Source of the DNA: an uncultured Patescibacteria group bacterium
GTDB lineage: Bacteria; Patescibacteriota; JACMRA01
Assembly (NCBI GenBank): GCA_938041505.1
Contig: CALITC010000013.1
Location: 1-61,969, forward strand
Direction: 5' to 3'
Length of the DNA: 61,969 bases
Below are positions 35,443 through 43,437 of this stretch, piece by piece; position 1 is the stretch's first letter; every line of letters begins with the position of its first letter. The notes below the pieces were generated by a model. That model was not told the origin of the DNA. It searched no databases and saw only the letters and a program-made list of their open reading frames with translations. Position numbers and translations under genes: made by a program.

Positions 35443-36570
35443 ATTATTCATTACCTCTTGTAAAGTAGAGAGTAACAGTTTGATCTCTTTTTTAGTTGTA
35501 AATCTCCCAAAAGTTATTCTTAAGTGTGTAGTATATTCAAGTGGTAATTTCAGACACTGTACCGCTAGCGATTCTTTATTAGAACCACTTGCGCAACTAC
35601 TACCGCTACTGACTGCAATTCCCTGCAAATCCATAAAAGTCAGTAACTCATCCTGGTCAATATTTTTGAAACTCAAGTGGATATTACCGGGCACCCTACT
35701 CTCCATACTTCCGTTAACTCCAATACCGTTACTCTGCGCAAAATCAATTATTTGTTGCTGCATGGCTTCTATCGATTCATAATCAGACAATCGCTGAGAT
35801 TTCACCAAAGCTTTTGCAAAAGCACTTATAGATAGTACATTCTGCGTACCAGGCCACAATCCAGATTCCTGCCCTCCCCCATAAATTAGAGGTTCCAAAG
35901 TTAACCCATCTCGTACATAGAGCAGCGCCGCCCCTCGTGGAGCATAGACTTTTTGGGAGCTCAGTGTCAGCATATCCACACCCAACTCCTGCAAATTTAT
36001 TTTGATATAATTAGGGGCTTGCACAGCATCAGTATGGAACAAAACTCTTGGCAAACCATTTTCAAGTCGTTCCAAATTAATCTCTTTGAGCTTATGCGAT
36101 ATTCCCTGAATATCTTGAATTGTCCCCAGCTCATTATTCACCCACATGACACTGATCAACCGAGTCTTATCATTAATGCGAGCTATCACACTCTGTACAT
36201 CCACCAGACCTTGAGTATCAGGCTCTACCACCTCCCAAGAATCTGTATGAATATTAGCCACCGAATCATGCTCAAAACTAGATGTAATTACCCGCCCTAT
36301 CTTCGCAAAATTAATCAAAGCCAAGTTGTTAGCCTCTGTAGCAGAATTCGTAAAATATATCTCAGATGACTTGCAATTAAGTGTGGTTGCAGTACTTTGA
36401 CGTGCATTCTCTAGTAATGAGCGAGATTTTTGACCAAAACTGTGAGTGGAGCTGGGGTTAGCCCAAGACTGCTCCATAAGTGACACAAAATAATCCCGAA
36501 TCTCAGGATCAACAGGCGTTGCCGCCGCATAATCAAAATAAGCTTTGGTTTTGGTCATCTTGGTTATCAT
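35434..36570 (-). CDS. Cysteine desulfurase (NifS/IscS family)
   Basis: A PLP enzyme that takes sulfur from cysteine for Fe-S clusters or tRNA thiolation. FDYAAATPVD, TNSATEANNLAL, FEHDSV and TDAVQA are conserved. The PLP lysine is K207 in SSQKVYAPRG, where most relatives have SxHK, so the His next to the lysine is Gln. The sulfur-accepting Cys326 lies in SSGSSCASGS. The length (378) is normal. It starts at ATG 36570, or 12 nt later at MTKTK, inside the end of the alkyltransferase-like gene, so the two are co-transcribed. No scaffold gene is adjacent. Confidence 0.92.
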   Translation of the reverse strand: MITKMTKTKAYFDYAAATPVDPEIRDYFVSLMEQSWANPSSTHSFGQKSRSLLENARQSTATTLNCKSSEIYFTNSATEANNLALINFAKIGRVITSSFEHDSVANIHTDSWEVVEPDTQGLVDVQSVIARINDKTRLISVMWVNNELGTIQDIQGISHKLKEINLERLENGLPRVLFHTDAVQAPNYIKINLQELGVDMLTLSSQKVYAPRGAALLYVRDGLTLEPLIYGGGQESGLWPGTQNVLSISAFAKALVKSQRLSDYESIEAMQQQIIDFAQSNGIGVNGSMESRVPGNIHLSFKNIDQDELLTFMDLQGIAVSSGSSCASGSNKESLAVQCLKLPLEYTTHLRITFGRFTTKKEIKLLLSTLQEVMNNLT

Positions 36571-36871
36571 TAGACCACAAAAATTGCTTTATGTCTACCC
36601 TATCCTCCACAATCTCAAACCCTTCTTCTAGAAGAAGTATTTTTTGCAGCTGCCCTTTTTCTCCAAGCTTAAGTGCCGAAATATACCCATCTTTAGCCAC
36701 CACTCGATGCCAGGGCACACCTTCACACTCTTCAGCACTCAAACCAGACAAAACCCAACCTACTGACTGAGCTGTACCACCTACAACATCCGAAATCGCC
36801 ACAAAATTAATAAGCTTTCCTTCTGGGATTAATTTTACATACTCGAGTACATCGCGCTTAAAATCGGTCAT
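36533..36871 (-). CDS. Alkyltransferase-like protein (ATL)
   Basis: It resembles the C-terminal domain of O6-alkylguanine-DNA alkyltransferase: VLEYVKLIPEGKLINFVAISDVVG, QSVGWVLSG, then PWHRVVAKDG. The alkyl-accepting Cys of PCHRV is Trp54 here, the hallmark of ATL proteins. These bind alkylated guanine without removing it and hand it to nucleotide excision repair. At 112 residues it is a typical ATL. It overlaps the cysteine desulfurase gene by 38 nt. uvrB lies elsewhere in this window. Confidence 0.9.
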   Translation of the reverse strand: MTDFKRDVLEYVKLIPEGKLINFVAISDVVGGTAQSVGWVLSGLSAEECEGVPWHRVVAKDGYISALKLGEKGQLQKILLLEEGFEIVEDRVDIKQFLWSNDNQDDQNQSLF

Positions 36872-36879
36872 TACCTTCT

Positions 36880-36908
36880 ACCTAATCAAACTCAAGAACT
36901 CTTGTAAA
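36880..36908 (-). promoter_or_regulatory. Promoter of the ATL-desulfurase unit (leaderless)
   Basis: TTTACA, 17 bp, TTAGGT (weak), then 8 nt to the ATG at 36871. Confidence 0.4.
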
Positions 36909-36911
36909 GAA

Positions 36912-37370
36912 TTAGAGCTTAGAATTCAATCTACCAATAAATTCAGAATAATTCATTGCAGCAAGCTCGCTTCTCAATACCTTAACCAATTGCTGTAGAT
37001 GCATTTGCAATACTCTAAACCCTTTGACCTGATCTTCAACATCACTTATTATGTAGAGATCTACAAAAGATTCGATACTTTTATCAAATGCTTCCTCATA
37101 GACAAAGTCTTGCATGTATCCAATACGCTCCACAATAGTTTCTAATTGACCATCTTCGACTTCATCCAAATCAAGCTCAACGATATGTTCAATGTCCTGC
37201 ATTAGAACTTGTAACTTCTTTTCAAAAATCCTAACTGTAGATCCTTTCAATTTCTCATTTAGTTGAGCAAATTCAGTATCATTTAGTACATCAAAAAGCT
37301 GCTGCGAGTACCCTCTGAAAACAGAAAAGTCGAAGTTTAGTTTTGTAGTATTTTTTGTTTGTGTTTGCAT
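36912..37370 (-). CDS. Helical protein of unknown function (152 residues)
   Basis: After a Thr/Gln-rich N-terminus, the protein is almost wholly helical with heptad-like segments (EKKLQVLMQDIEHIVELDLDEV, LQMHLQQLVKVLRSELAAM). No family is recognised and no membrane segment is present. The ORF extends to 37409, but a TATACT box at 37381-37386 lies inside that extension, so I start at ATG 37370. Confidence 0.7.
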   Translation of the reverse strand: MQTQTKNTTKLNFDFSVFRGYSQQLFDVLNDTEFAQLNEKLKGSTVRIFEKKLQVLMQDIEHIVELDLDEVEDGQLETIVERIGYMQDFVYEEAFDKSIESFVDLYIISDVEDQVKGFRVLQMHLQQLVKVLRSELAAMNYSEFIGRLNSKL

Positions 37371-37380
37371 GTTATAAAAT

Positions 37381-37409
37381 AGTATACACACTTTTTTATT
37401 TTTGTTCAA
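37381..37409 (-). promoter_or_regulatory. Promoter of the 37370 gene (near-leaderless)
   Basis: TTGAAC, 17 bp, TATACT, then 10 nt to the ATG. Confidence 0.6.
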
Positions 37410-37416
37410 ACCATAC

Positions 37417-37445
37417 TTGACATAAGTTTATTTACAAGCTAAGAA
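37417..37445 (+). promoter_or_regulatory. Promoter of the 81-residue gene
   Basis: TTGACA, 17 bp, TAAGAA. It leaves a leader of about 55 nt. It is divergent from the 37370 promoter. Confidence 0.5.
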
Positions 37446-37507
37446 TGAATGTGAAAAATACAGATGACAAAAAAATGCTACCAAGACTATAAAGAAGAAC
37501 AGAAAAT

Positions 37508-37753
37508 ATGAGAAGGCAAAAAAAGCACAATTTTAGATTTGCGCTCTTTCTTGCGATCACGGGTTTCGTAATAATTGCAGCAGTCTTATTTGGTTTTCAT
37601 AAGCTGGTTATTGAATGGAGTGAAATTCAAGATACAGTAGCCAGGGTTTATTTAGCGATCTGTTTTGGCGTAAGTTTGTTGGTCGCCATAATGAATATCA
37701 AATTCAGCATATGGTATATTCGAAAGTATCTAAGCTATCTACCAAAAAAGTAA
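37508..37753 (+). CDS. Two-helix small membrane protein (81 residues)
   Basis: A basic N-terminus (MRRQKKHNFR) is followed by hydrophobic segments at about residues 12-33 and 46-65 and a short basic tail ending YLPKK. No family is recognised. It has its own promoter and a strong terminator, so it forms a monocistronic unit. Confidence 0.65.
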   Translation: MRRQKKHNFRFALFLAITGFVIIAAVLFGFHKLVIEWSEIQDTVARVYLAICFGVSLLVAIMNIKFSIWYIRKYLSYLPKK

Positions 37754-37772
37754 AGCTTCTATTAATCAAAAG

Positions 37773-37800
37773 CAGGTTATATCAAACCTGTTTATTTTTT
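37773..37800 (+). terminator. Terminator of the 81-residue gene
   Basis: CAGGTT, a 6-nt loop, AACCTG, then a T-rich tract. Confidence 0.8.
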
Positions 37801-37815
37801 AAAAAAAATTTTCAT

Positions 37816-39108
37816 TTAGTTATTCGCGATAAAATACTCGAACTCGTTCACAACTTGATTAATACGCTCACAATAATCACCATTAGGGTTGTATATTCGC
37901 CACTTTCTGCAGTCATCTACACCAGCATCATCAAACCTTCTATACCACTTACCAAGAGCCTCCAGGCTCCCCTCCCAGCTACCGAAGCTCATATTGTTAC
38001 CAGAATCGTCCAAACCCATAGCCACGATATTCTCATACTGACCAGGTCGCGTCAAAAAACCTTCATTGCTATACCTATCTGTACCAAATCTACTTTCTCT
38101 TTGTGCAATCGCCATTACATACTTAAGGGGCATGTCATACTGCTCAGACACTTGCAGATATACAGCACCCGAGACTGGAATATCGTAATTACGATCGTAC
38201 GGCTCAAGAGATCTGTTCTGCTGCATGTAAGCATCAATCTGCTCGATAGTTACAAGATATTCTTTTTTTTGCTGAGTTCGCTTCTCCTCCTCTTCTAAAC
38301 TTACTTCACTTGCCTTGACACCATTAAGCTCTTCGAGTGTTTCAACTTCAAAAGCATCTTTGACTGTATCAAGTTGAGCCTCCTCTATTTGCTCATCTTC
38401 CTGAGTCAGCGATTCATAAAAATTATTCTTAACAGCTTCAATATTAACCACTTGCGAAAATTCTTTCACTTCAGCTTCATCTTCCATATCTACTGGTTGA
38501 CACGTACCTGGGTGAATAAATTCAAGCACAAGATCGACATCAGTTTTCTGAGGATTACATGAATACTTGGAGTTTGGATTAGAATCCAGTAAAAATTCTT
38601 CATAATTAGTCAAACCATCACCGTCAGAATCCTCATTCCGGACAGTTACAAAACCTATTTTTTCTAAAGTCCATTTATCAAAATCACTTTGTTCAACAAT
38701 TGTAGATGAGTTTACTCCTGCAACCTGTTTTACTGGATTCTGACCCGCTGAATATCTTTGCACGCCAACGACTCCAACACCTAATAAAAACACAAAAACA
38801 CCGGTAATCATCAAGGCGCTACTGAATAACCTAAAGACTTTAGAAAATATTTGATTACCTTGGTATGATTTCGAAGCTTTCTTTCTCTTTTTTTTAGTAA
38901 CTGTTTCATTCTTCAATATAGCCTGAAGCGATCCAGCCATATTTACAAAACTCTTCTTAAGCCTACTTGGTATAAGAAAGACATTATACTTCCACTTTTT
39001 TTGATACAAGGAGATCTGGTTCTTCTTTCGAGAACGCTTCTTCAGCAGCCCTAAGGAATACTTAGAGATTGAAGATTTGTTTTTACTTTGCTTCTTTTTT
39101 CCTCCCAT
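37816..39108 (-). CDS. Membrane-anchored cell-wall hydrolase (glucosaminidase-like) with TSP3 calcium motif
   Basis: A very basic ~90-residue cytoplasmic N-terminus is followed by a transmembrane helix (~92-117). A single thrombospondin type 3/EF-like motif DSDGDGLTNYEE lies at 160-171, like the repeats of the giant surface proteins. A Cys-containing and acidic linker follows. The C-terminal ~145 residues match N-acetylglucosaminidase/lysozyme-like domains (YVMAIAQRESRFGTDRY with the likely catalytic Glu, then FGSWEGSLEALGKWYRRF). It would cut peptidoglycan outside the membrane. It precedes no partner gene. Confidence 0.8.
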   Translation of the reverse strand: MGGKKKQSKNKSSISKYSLGLLKKRSRKKNQISLYQKKWKYNVFLIPSRLKKSFVNMAGSLQAILKNETVTKKKRKKASKSYQGNQIFSKVFRLFSSALMITGVFVFLLGVGVVGVQRYSAGQNPVKQVAGVNSSTIVEQSDFDKWTLEKIGFVTVRNEDSDGDGLTNYEEFLLDSNPNSKYSCNPQKTDVDLVLEFIHPGTCQPVDMEDEAEVKEFSQVVNIEAVKNNFYESLTQEDEQIEEAQLDTVKDAFEVETLEELNGVKASEVSLEEEEKRTQQKKEYLVTIEQIDAYMQQNRSLEPYDRNYDIPVSGAVYLQVSEQYDMPLKYVMAIAQRESRFGTDRYSNEGFLTRPGQYENIVAMGLDDSGNNMSFGSWEGSLEALGKWYRRFDDAGVDDCRKWRIYNPNGDYCERINQVVNEFEYFIANN

Positions 39109-39117
39109 ATATAATGT

Positions 39118-39146
39118 GTACTACTTATATTTCTATGTACGGGCAA
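39118..39146 (-). promoter_or_regulatory. Promoter of the wall-hydrolase gene (leaderless)
   Basis: TTGCCC, 17 bp, TAGTAC, then 9 nt to the ATG at 39108. Confidence 0.4.
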
Positions 39147-39175
39147 TCCTACCCTACCTATGATTGCTATTAATT

Positions 39176-40918
39176 CTACCGAGTGAATCGATCGTAGTCA
39201 ATAGCAGTAGCCTGCGCTTCGATCTGCTTCAACGTCTCGATTGTCACTGACACCAAGATAAGAAGAGTAGTACCTCCTACTATACCGTTAAGAGTACCAT
39301 CTCCACCAAAGTTCAAGTTGTGACTGAAAACTATAGGCATTAGAGCAATCAAAGCCAAGAAAATTGATCCTGCAACGTTCAACCGATTCGACAAATAGCT
39401 CAAATATTCTTCAGTCTCTTTACCAGGTCTATATCCAGGGATATACGCACCATCTTTTTGCATTCGTTCAGATATTTCATCAGTCTTGAAAGCAATGGTG
39501 TTGGTGTAGAAATACGTAAAGAAGACAACTAGCAAGAAGTAGAAGAAGTTATAGGCCAAGAAGCCGTCAAAATACAAGCTAAACTCTGGTAAAAATTCTA
39601 ATTTCTCACTATCAAATGTAGTCCATCTCTCCAAAAAAGTTCCGGTGAAAAATTTATTCTCAACTCCCTCTTGCGAAGACAGTGTATAACCAAGAATCTC
39701 TTGACCTTCGGTAACATCAAAGCTCTGTGCAGCCGCAAGTTCTTGCGTGTCTTTAGTGAAATATGTACCACCAAAACTATTTGGGAGATTGGCTGGTCTA
39801 AACGCATTTTCATTAGGATTGGTACTCAAGTATGTTTCTACCGATGTCGCAGTATTTTTGACCGCATCAAAACTAGAAGTTTGGAAGAAACGAGAAATAA
39901 TACTTGGGAATAAGATGAAGGAGATTGCAAAAATAATTGGAATTACACCTGCAATATTAACCTTCACAGGTAAATCGGCTTTGATATTTCCAAGAGTCCT
40001 AGAGTTACCTTCCACATGCCCGCGCCGGCTATAGATAATAATTAATTTACGTACAGCATCGTTCACGAACACAACAAGGAGTAGCGTAATAGCAAAGACC
40101 GCAACGAACAAGAAAGCACTTCGAGTTGGAGCCCATTGAGGATTTTGCCATAAGAAAGCCTTCCATACATCAAGGTCGAATAACTTACCCCACTCTAATT
40201 GGAAAAACTTACTCCATGCAAATTCATCCCCTGGCGAAGCTTGATCAAACAATCTCTGAACATTAGTCCAAACACCTTGCGAGAACTGGAATAATTGTGA
40301 TGGAATACGTACAACAATACCAGTAAGAATCAATAACGAAACACCGTTACCCATTTTGTATTCTGTAATAAGCTCACCAAGCCACATAATAATTATAGAA
40401 CCTGCCGCCATAGAAGCAATTACTGCGAACCAGTAACCAAAAGACTCAAGACTAACCCCAGTCTGGGTAAGCTGATCTGGCAAAGAGATAGAGTTACCTC
40501 CAGTCAACCCATCATTAGCTAAGAACTGCAAAATTCCCCAAGCGTTAAGCATCGCAAGTGGTACGGTAAGAATGCGAGTCCATCTATTTATCTTCTGTTG
40601 ACCGATCTGCCCTTCTTCTTTTTGGATCTCGTTGATACGTGGAACAATTACTCCAAGTAGCTGCATCACAATCGAAGCAGTAATGTAAGGCCCAACTCCA
40701 AGCATAACAAAACTAAGCCGGCCATAGGCTCCACCAGAAATCGTGTTTAAAAGTCCAAAAACTGCGTCATTCTCAATCAAAGGTGTGATGTCTTTGGTTC
40801 CAAGGACTGGAAGTGGAATGTGCGCAAGCAAACGAGCTGCAATCAGCAAACCCAAGATTTTAAAAATTTTACTCCTTATTTCCGGGTCAGTAAACACCAA
40901 CAACATTCTTCTAAACAT
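39176..40918 (-). CDS. secY: Protein translocase subunit SecY with enlarged external loops
   Basis: The channel subunit of the Sec translocon. The plug/TM2 region (YGRLSFVMLGVGPYITASIVMQLL), TM5 and the following cytoplasmic loop, and the conserved late loop (GAYIPGYRPGKETEEYLSYLSNRL) are all recognisable. At 580 residues it is ~140 longer than usual. The excess lies in two extracytoplasmic loops, ~215-265 (between TM5 and TM6) and ~346-452 (between TM7 and TM8). It is not in a ribosomal-protein operon, and adk/infA do not follow. A TTGACA box lies at 40997-41002. Confidence 0.93.
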   Translation of the reverse strand: MFRRMLLVFTDPEIRSKIFKILGLLIAARLLAHIPLPVLGTKDITPLIENDAVFGLLNTISGGAYGRLSFVMLGVGPYITASIVMQLLGVIVPRINEIQKEEGQIGQQKINRWTRILTVPLAMLNAWGILQFLANDGLTGGNSISLPDQLTQTGVSLESFGYWFAVIASMAAGSIIIMWLGELITEYKMGNGVSLLILTGIVVRIPSQLFQFSQGVWTNVQRLFDQASPGDEFAWSKFFQLEWGKLFDLDVWKAFLWQNPQWAPTRSAFLFVAVFAITLLLVVFVNDAVRKLIIIYSRRGHVEGNSRTLGNIKADLPVKVNIAGVIPIIFAISFILFPSIISRFFQTSSFDAVKNTATSVETYLSTNPNENAFRPANLPNSFGGTYFTKDTQELAAAQSFDVTEGQEILGYTLSSQEGVENKFFTGTFLERWTTFDSEKLEFLPEFSLYFDGFLAYNFFYFLLVVFFTYFYTNTIAFKTDEISERMQKDGAYIPGYRPGKETEEYLSYLSNRLNVAGSIFLALIALMPIVFSHNLNFGGDGTLNGIVGGTTLLILVSVTIETLKQIEAQATAIDYDRFTR

Positions 40919-40973
40919 ATAGATTTAATAAAAATAATTACTTACGTATTCCAAATGATAATACTATTAATAC

Positions 40974-41002
40974 AGTAAGAGACCAAAACCAAATAATGTC
41001 AA
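40974..41002 (-). promoter_or_regulatory. Candidate secY promoter
   Basis: TTGACA, 17 bp, CTTACT (weak). It would give a leader of about 50 nt. Confidence 0.4.
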
Positions 41003-41109
41003 CTATTATAGTATTCAAGGCACTTAACTACTAATCTCAAATAATAGTACCCGCCGAAAAATACAATCCAGCGAGTTATAATATTGATCACACCACAAAA
41101 ATACAGTTG

Positions 41110-41205
41110 TTACCACTTGAACGTTTTGAACATCCACGGGATACCATAAAACACAAAGCCAAGCATGATGATAATTACTACACCTGTAACCGCACAGTCA
41201 TCCAT
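41110..41205 (-). CDS. 31-residue membrane protein between secY and cysS
   Basis: A 31-codon ORF starting at ATG 41205. GAGGAG lies 9 nt upstream, the strongest Shine-Dalgarno seen in this window, and a good promoter is present at 41243-41271. The product is one transmembrane helix (VTGVVIIIMLGFVFYGIPW) with short ends MDDCA and MFKTFKW. Expression signals this complete argue that it is a real microprotein. Proximity to secY hints at a translocon- or membrane-associated role, which is only a guess. Confidence 0.7.
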   Translation of the reverse strand: MDDCAVTGVVIIIMLGFVFYGIPWMFKTFKW

Positions 41206-41242
41206 GCTATTAATCTCCTCAAGTTAATGTGATACTAATCAA

Positions 41243-41271
41243 ATCATAAAAAAAATTTAGAATGTTGTCCA
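41243..41271 (-). promoter_or_regulatory. Promoter of the 31-residue gene
   Basis: TGGACA, 17 bp, TATGAT; each box differs from consensus at one position. The leader is about 30 nt and contains the Shine-Dalgarno. Confidence 0.65.
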
Positions 41272-41277
41272 TATCTT

Positions 41278-41306
41278 TTGACATAACACTCCATATAAGG
41301 AAAAGT
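41278..41306 (+). promoter_or_regulatory. cysS promoter (leaderless)
   Basis: TTGACA, 17 bp, AAAAGT (poor -10), then 8 nt to the ATG at 41315. The spacing matches the other leaderless genes here. Confidence 0.4.
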
Positions 41307-41314
41307 AACCCCAT

Positions 41315-42841
41315 ATGACCAGTCCGTTAGAATTTAGCTTATACGATACATATTCCAAATCACTCACCACATTCAACCCTGCCGCAACCGTAGAGCCTGG
41401 TGTCTTAAGATTTTATTCATGTGGACCGACAGTCTATGGTTATCAGCATATCGGCAATCTTCGCGCAACCTGGTTTGGAGACACCATCAACAACATGGCC
41501 AAGCTCGCTGGCTGGCAAACTCATTGGGTCAATAACATCACCGATGTCGGGCATCTAGTTGGTGATGGCGATAGCGGCGAAGACAAGCTAGAAAAATCAG
41601 CCAAATCAGAGAACAAGCAGGTAGAAGACATCGTCAAGCACTACACCGGCGACTACCACAAGCAGGCTGAGAGTATCAATATAGAGTTACCTATTGGCAA
41701 AAACCTCCCCAAAGCCACTCTCTATATAGAAGAGCAAATGATCTTGGCCTTACAACTATTAACTACCGGCAAAGCCTACCTACTCGTAGATGGCATCTAT
41801 TATGATTCGAGTGACGATAACTTAAAATTAGAAGGAGATAACACCTACACCGGCCGAGAAATTAAGAATACAACCAAAAACCCTGGTGACTTTGCTCTCT
41901 GGAAATTTGTCGATGAAGCTGCTCTCCAGAAGTGGAAGTTCAATCAATTCGACAGCACTGCAGAATACATGCTCAAGCTTTTACAGTCTGATTCCAACGA
42001 AACTATGATCGCCCTACCCAACCACTGGGGCACTCCAGGCTGGCACTCTGAATGTGTAGCCATGATCTGCAAATTATTCAGTGGATCCTTCCCTCCTGTT
42101 ACTCTTGGCAAACCAATTATCGATCTCCATCTTGGTGGCGAAGACCACATCGACATCCACCACAAGAACGAAATCCTGCAATCCAAAGCCAGCGGGTTCG
42201 AGCTCTCCAAGCACTGGGTCCACAACAAATTCGTCCTCACTGACGGCGGTAAAATGAGTAAATCCAAAGGCAACGTCTACAGAATTATTGGAGAAAAAGC
42301 AGATTCCATAAGCGGCCACGGATTCGATCCTCTAGCCTACCGGCTCATGCTGATGGAGCATCACTACACTGAGCAACTCAACTTCACTTGGGATAAGCTC
42401 ACTCAATCTCAAAACCGTCTCTATGGATTCCGCAAAGACTTCGCCCAAATCCTCTCCTTCGCCAAGTTCCATAAGGTAGAAGTAGTTGAACCCCACCCAA
42501 AACAAATCGAAATCCTAATAAAACCACTCCTCAACAATCTCAACACTCCCCTCTTCTTAGAAAAATTCCAAGATTTCACCGACGATATTCTTGGTAAAAT
42601 CCTCCAAGATAAAATCCTAAACGAAAAAAACCTAGCCACCCTACTCCACCTAGAAAAAGAATTCCTGAAACTCAACCTTAACCCAATAATTCCAGAAGAA
42701 ATCATAAGACTTGCTAATCAAAGAACCGAAGCTAAACAAAAAAAAGACTATCAAACAGCTGACAGTCTTAGAGATAAAATCGAAGCTCAAAAATTCCAAA
42801 TTGAAGATTACCCTTGGGGATACGGCGTTTGGAAAAATTGA
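41315..42841 (+). CDS. cysS: Cysteinyl-tRNA synthetase
   Basis: A class I synthetase that charges tRNA-Cys. The N-terminal zinc/HIGH region is SCGPTVYGYQHIGNLR, followed by GWHSECVAM, HLGGEDHIDIHHKNE (relatives usually have GGxDLxFPHHENE) and KMSKSKGN. A C-terminal DALR-like helical part ends with RTEAKQKKDYQTADSLRDKI. At 508 residues it is near normal length. Codon choice in the middle of the gene is more GC-rich than in its neighbours. Its promoter is divergent from that of the 31-residue membrane protein. Confidence 0.95.
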   Translation: MTSPLEFSLYDTYSKSLTTFNPAATVEPGVLRFYSCGPTVYGYQHIGNLRATWFGDTINNMAKLAGWQTHWVNNITDVGHLVGDGDSGEDKLEKSAKSENKQVEDIVKHYTGDYHKQAESINIELPIGKNLPKATLYIEEQMILALQLLTTGKAYLLVDGIYYDSSDDNLKLEGDNTYTGREIKNTTKNPGDFALWKFVDEAALQKWKFNQFDSTAEYMLKLLQSDSNETMIALPNHWGTPGWHSECVAMICKLFSGSFPPVTLGKPIIDLHLGGEDHIDIHHKNEILQSKASGFELSKHWVHNKFVLTDGGKMSKSKGNVYRIIGEKADSISGHGFDPLAYRLMLMEHHYTEQLNFTWDKLTQSQNRLYGFRKDFAQILSFAKFHKVEVVEPHPKQIEILIKPLLNNLNTPLFLEKFQDFTDDILGKILQDKILNEKNLATLLHLEKEFLKLNLNPIIPEEIIRLANQRTEAKQKKDYQTADSLRDKIEAQKFQIEDYPWGYGVWKN

Positions 42842-42864
42842 AGTAAACTTTCATTGTTTCAATT

Positions 42865-43275
42865 TTAGCATTCTACCGCAAAGAAATAGATGCTTGATTC
42901 TGATCTCGCATCTCCAACGCAAGTTTGGTTTTTTATAACCTTATACCTAAGCCCTTCGTGATAGAAGGCTTCTCCTTCTTTAAGATACGATCTTAAGATA
43001 TTCTGATTACTAATGCGTTGTGGTAGGTGGAAATTAGCATACCCTTCTTGTCCTCGGGAAGCGAGATTCCCAAGATACATATTTGGGCCCTCGTTACGAT
43101 TTACAATATGCCCGAAAAGACATATGTCAATCACTTTTACACCAAACTCATCGATTATCGCTTGTTCAACGTTGGACTTGTCTTGATACCTACCTTCCTT
43201 GTGAAGGCTGGCATTTAATTGACAAATGGTAGCATAAAAGTTTTTGATTTCATCAAATGTACTAGGCTTTACCAT
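42865..43275 (-). CDS. Small protein of unknown function (136 residues)
   Basis: No family is recognised. The protein is soluble, with a helical N-terminus (FDEIKNFYATICQLNASLHKEG) and a beta-rich C-terminal half (GEAFYHEGLRYKVIKNQTC, SSIYFFAVEC). The ORF track to 43341 begins in the -35 box of its own promoter. GGAG lies about 6 nt before ATG 43275, so this is the likely start. An ATG at 43287 is the alternative. Confidence 0.7.
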   Translation of the reverse strand: MVKPSTFDEIKNFYATICQLNASLHKEGRYQDKSNVEQAIIDEFGVKVIDICLFGHIVNRNEGPNMYLGNLASRGQEGYANFHLPQRISNQNILRSYLKEGEAFYHEGLRYKVIKNQTCVGDARSESSIYFFAVEC

Positions 43276-43312
43276 TTTTTTCTCCATTAAATCTATATTG
43301 ATTGACTCCAAT

Positions 43313-43341
43313 ATTATACCATAAATAATAACTATTGTCAA
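43313..43341 (-). promoter_or_regulatory. Promoter of the 136-residue gene (perfect consensus)
   Basis: TTGACA, exactly 17 bp, TATAAT, with about a 30-nt leader carrying GGAG. Confidence 0.85.
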
Positions 43342-43437
43342 GTATATTTACTCAAAAAACCTATCTTTTTCTTGACGGGAATCATAAAAGTTTTGTAGTT
43401 TAGCTAGTATATAAGGAAAATTAAGAATATTTATTTT

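Noticed and set aside
37445-37492. 15-codon leader peptide upstream of the 81-residue gene
   Set aside because: Its ATG overlaps the -10 box of the promoter, so it would not be within the transcript.
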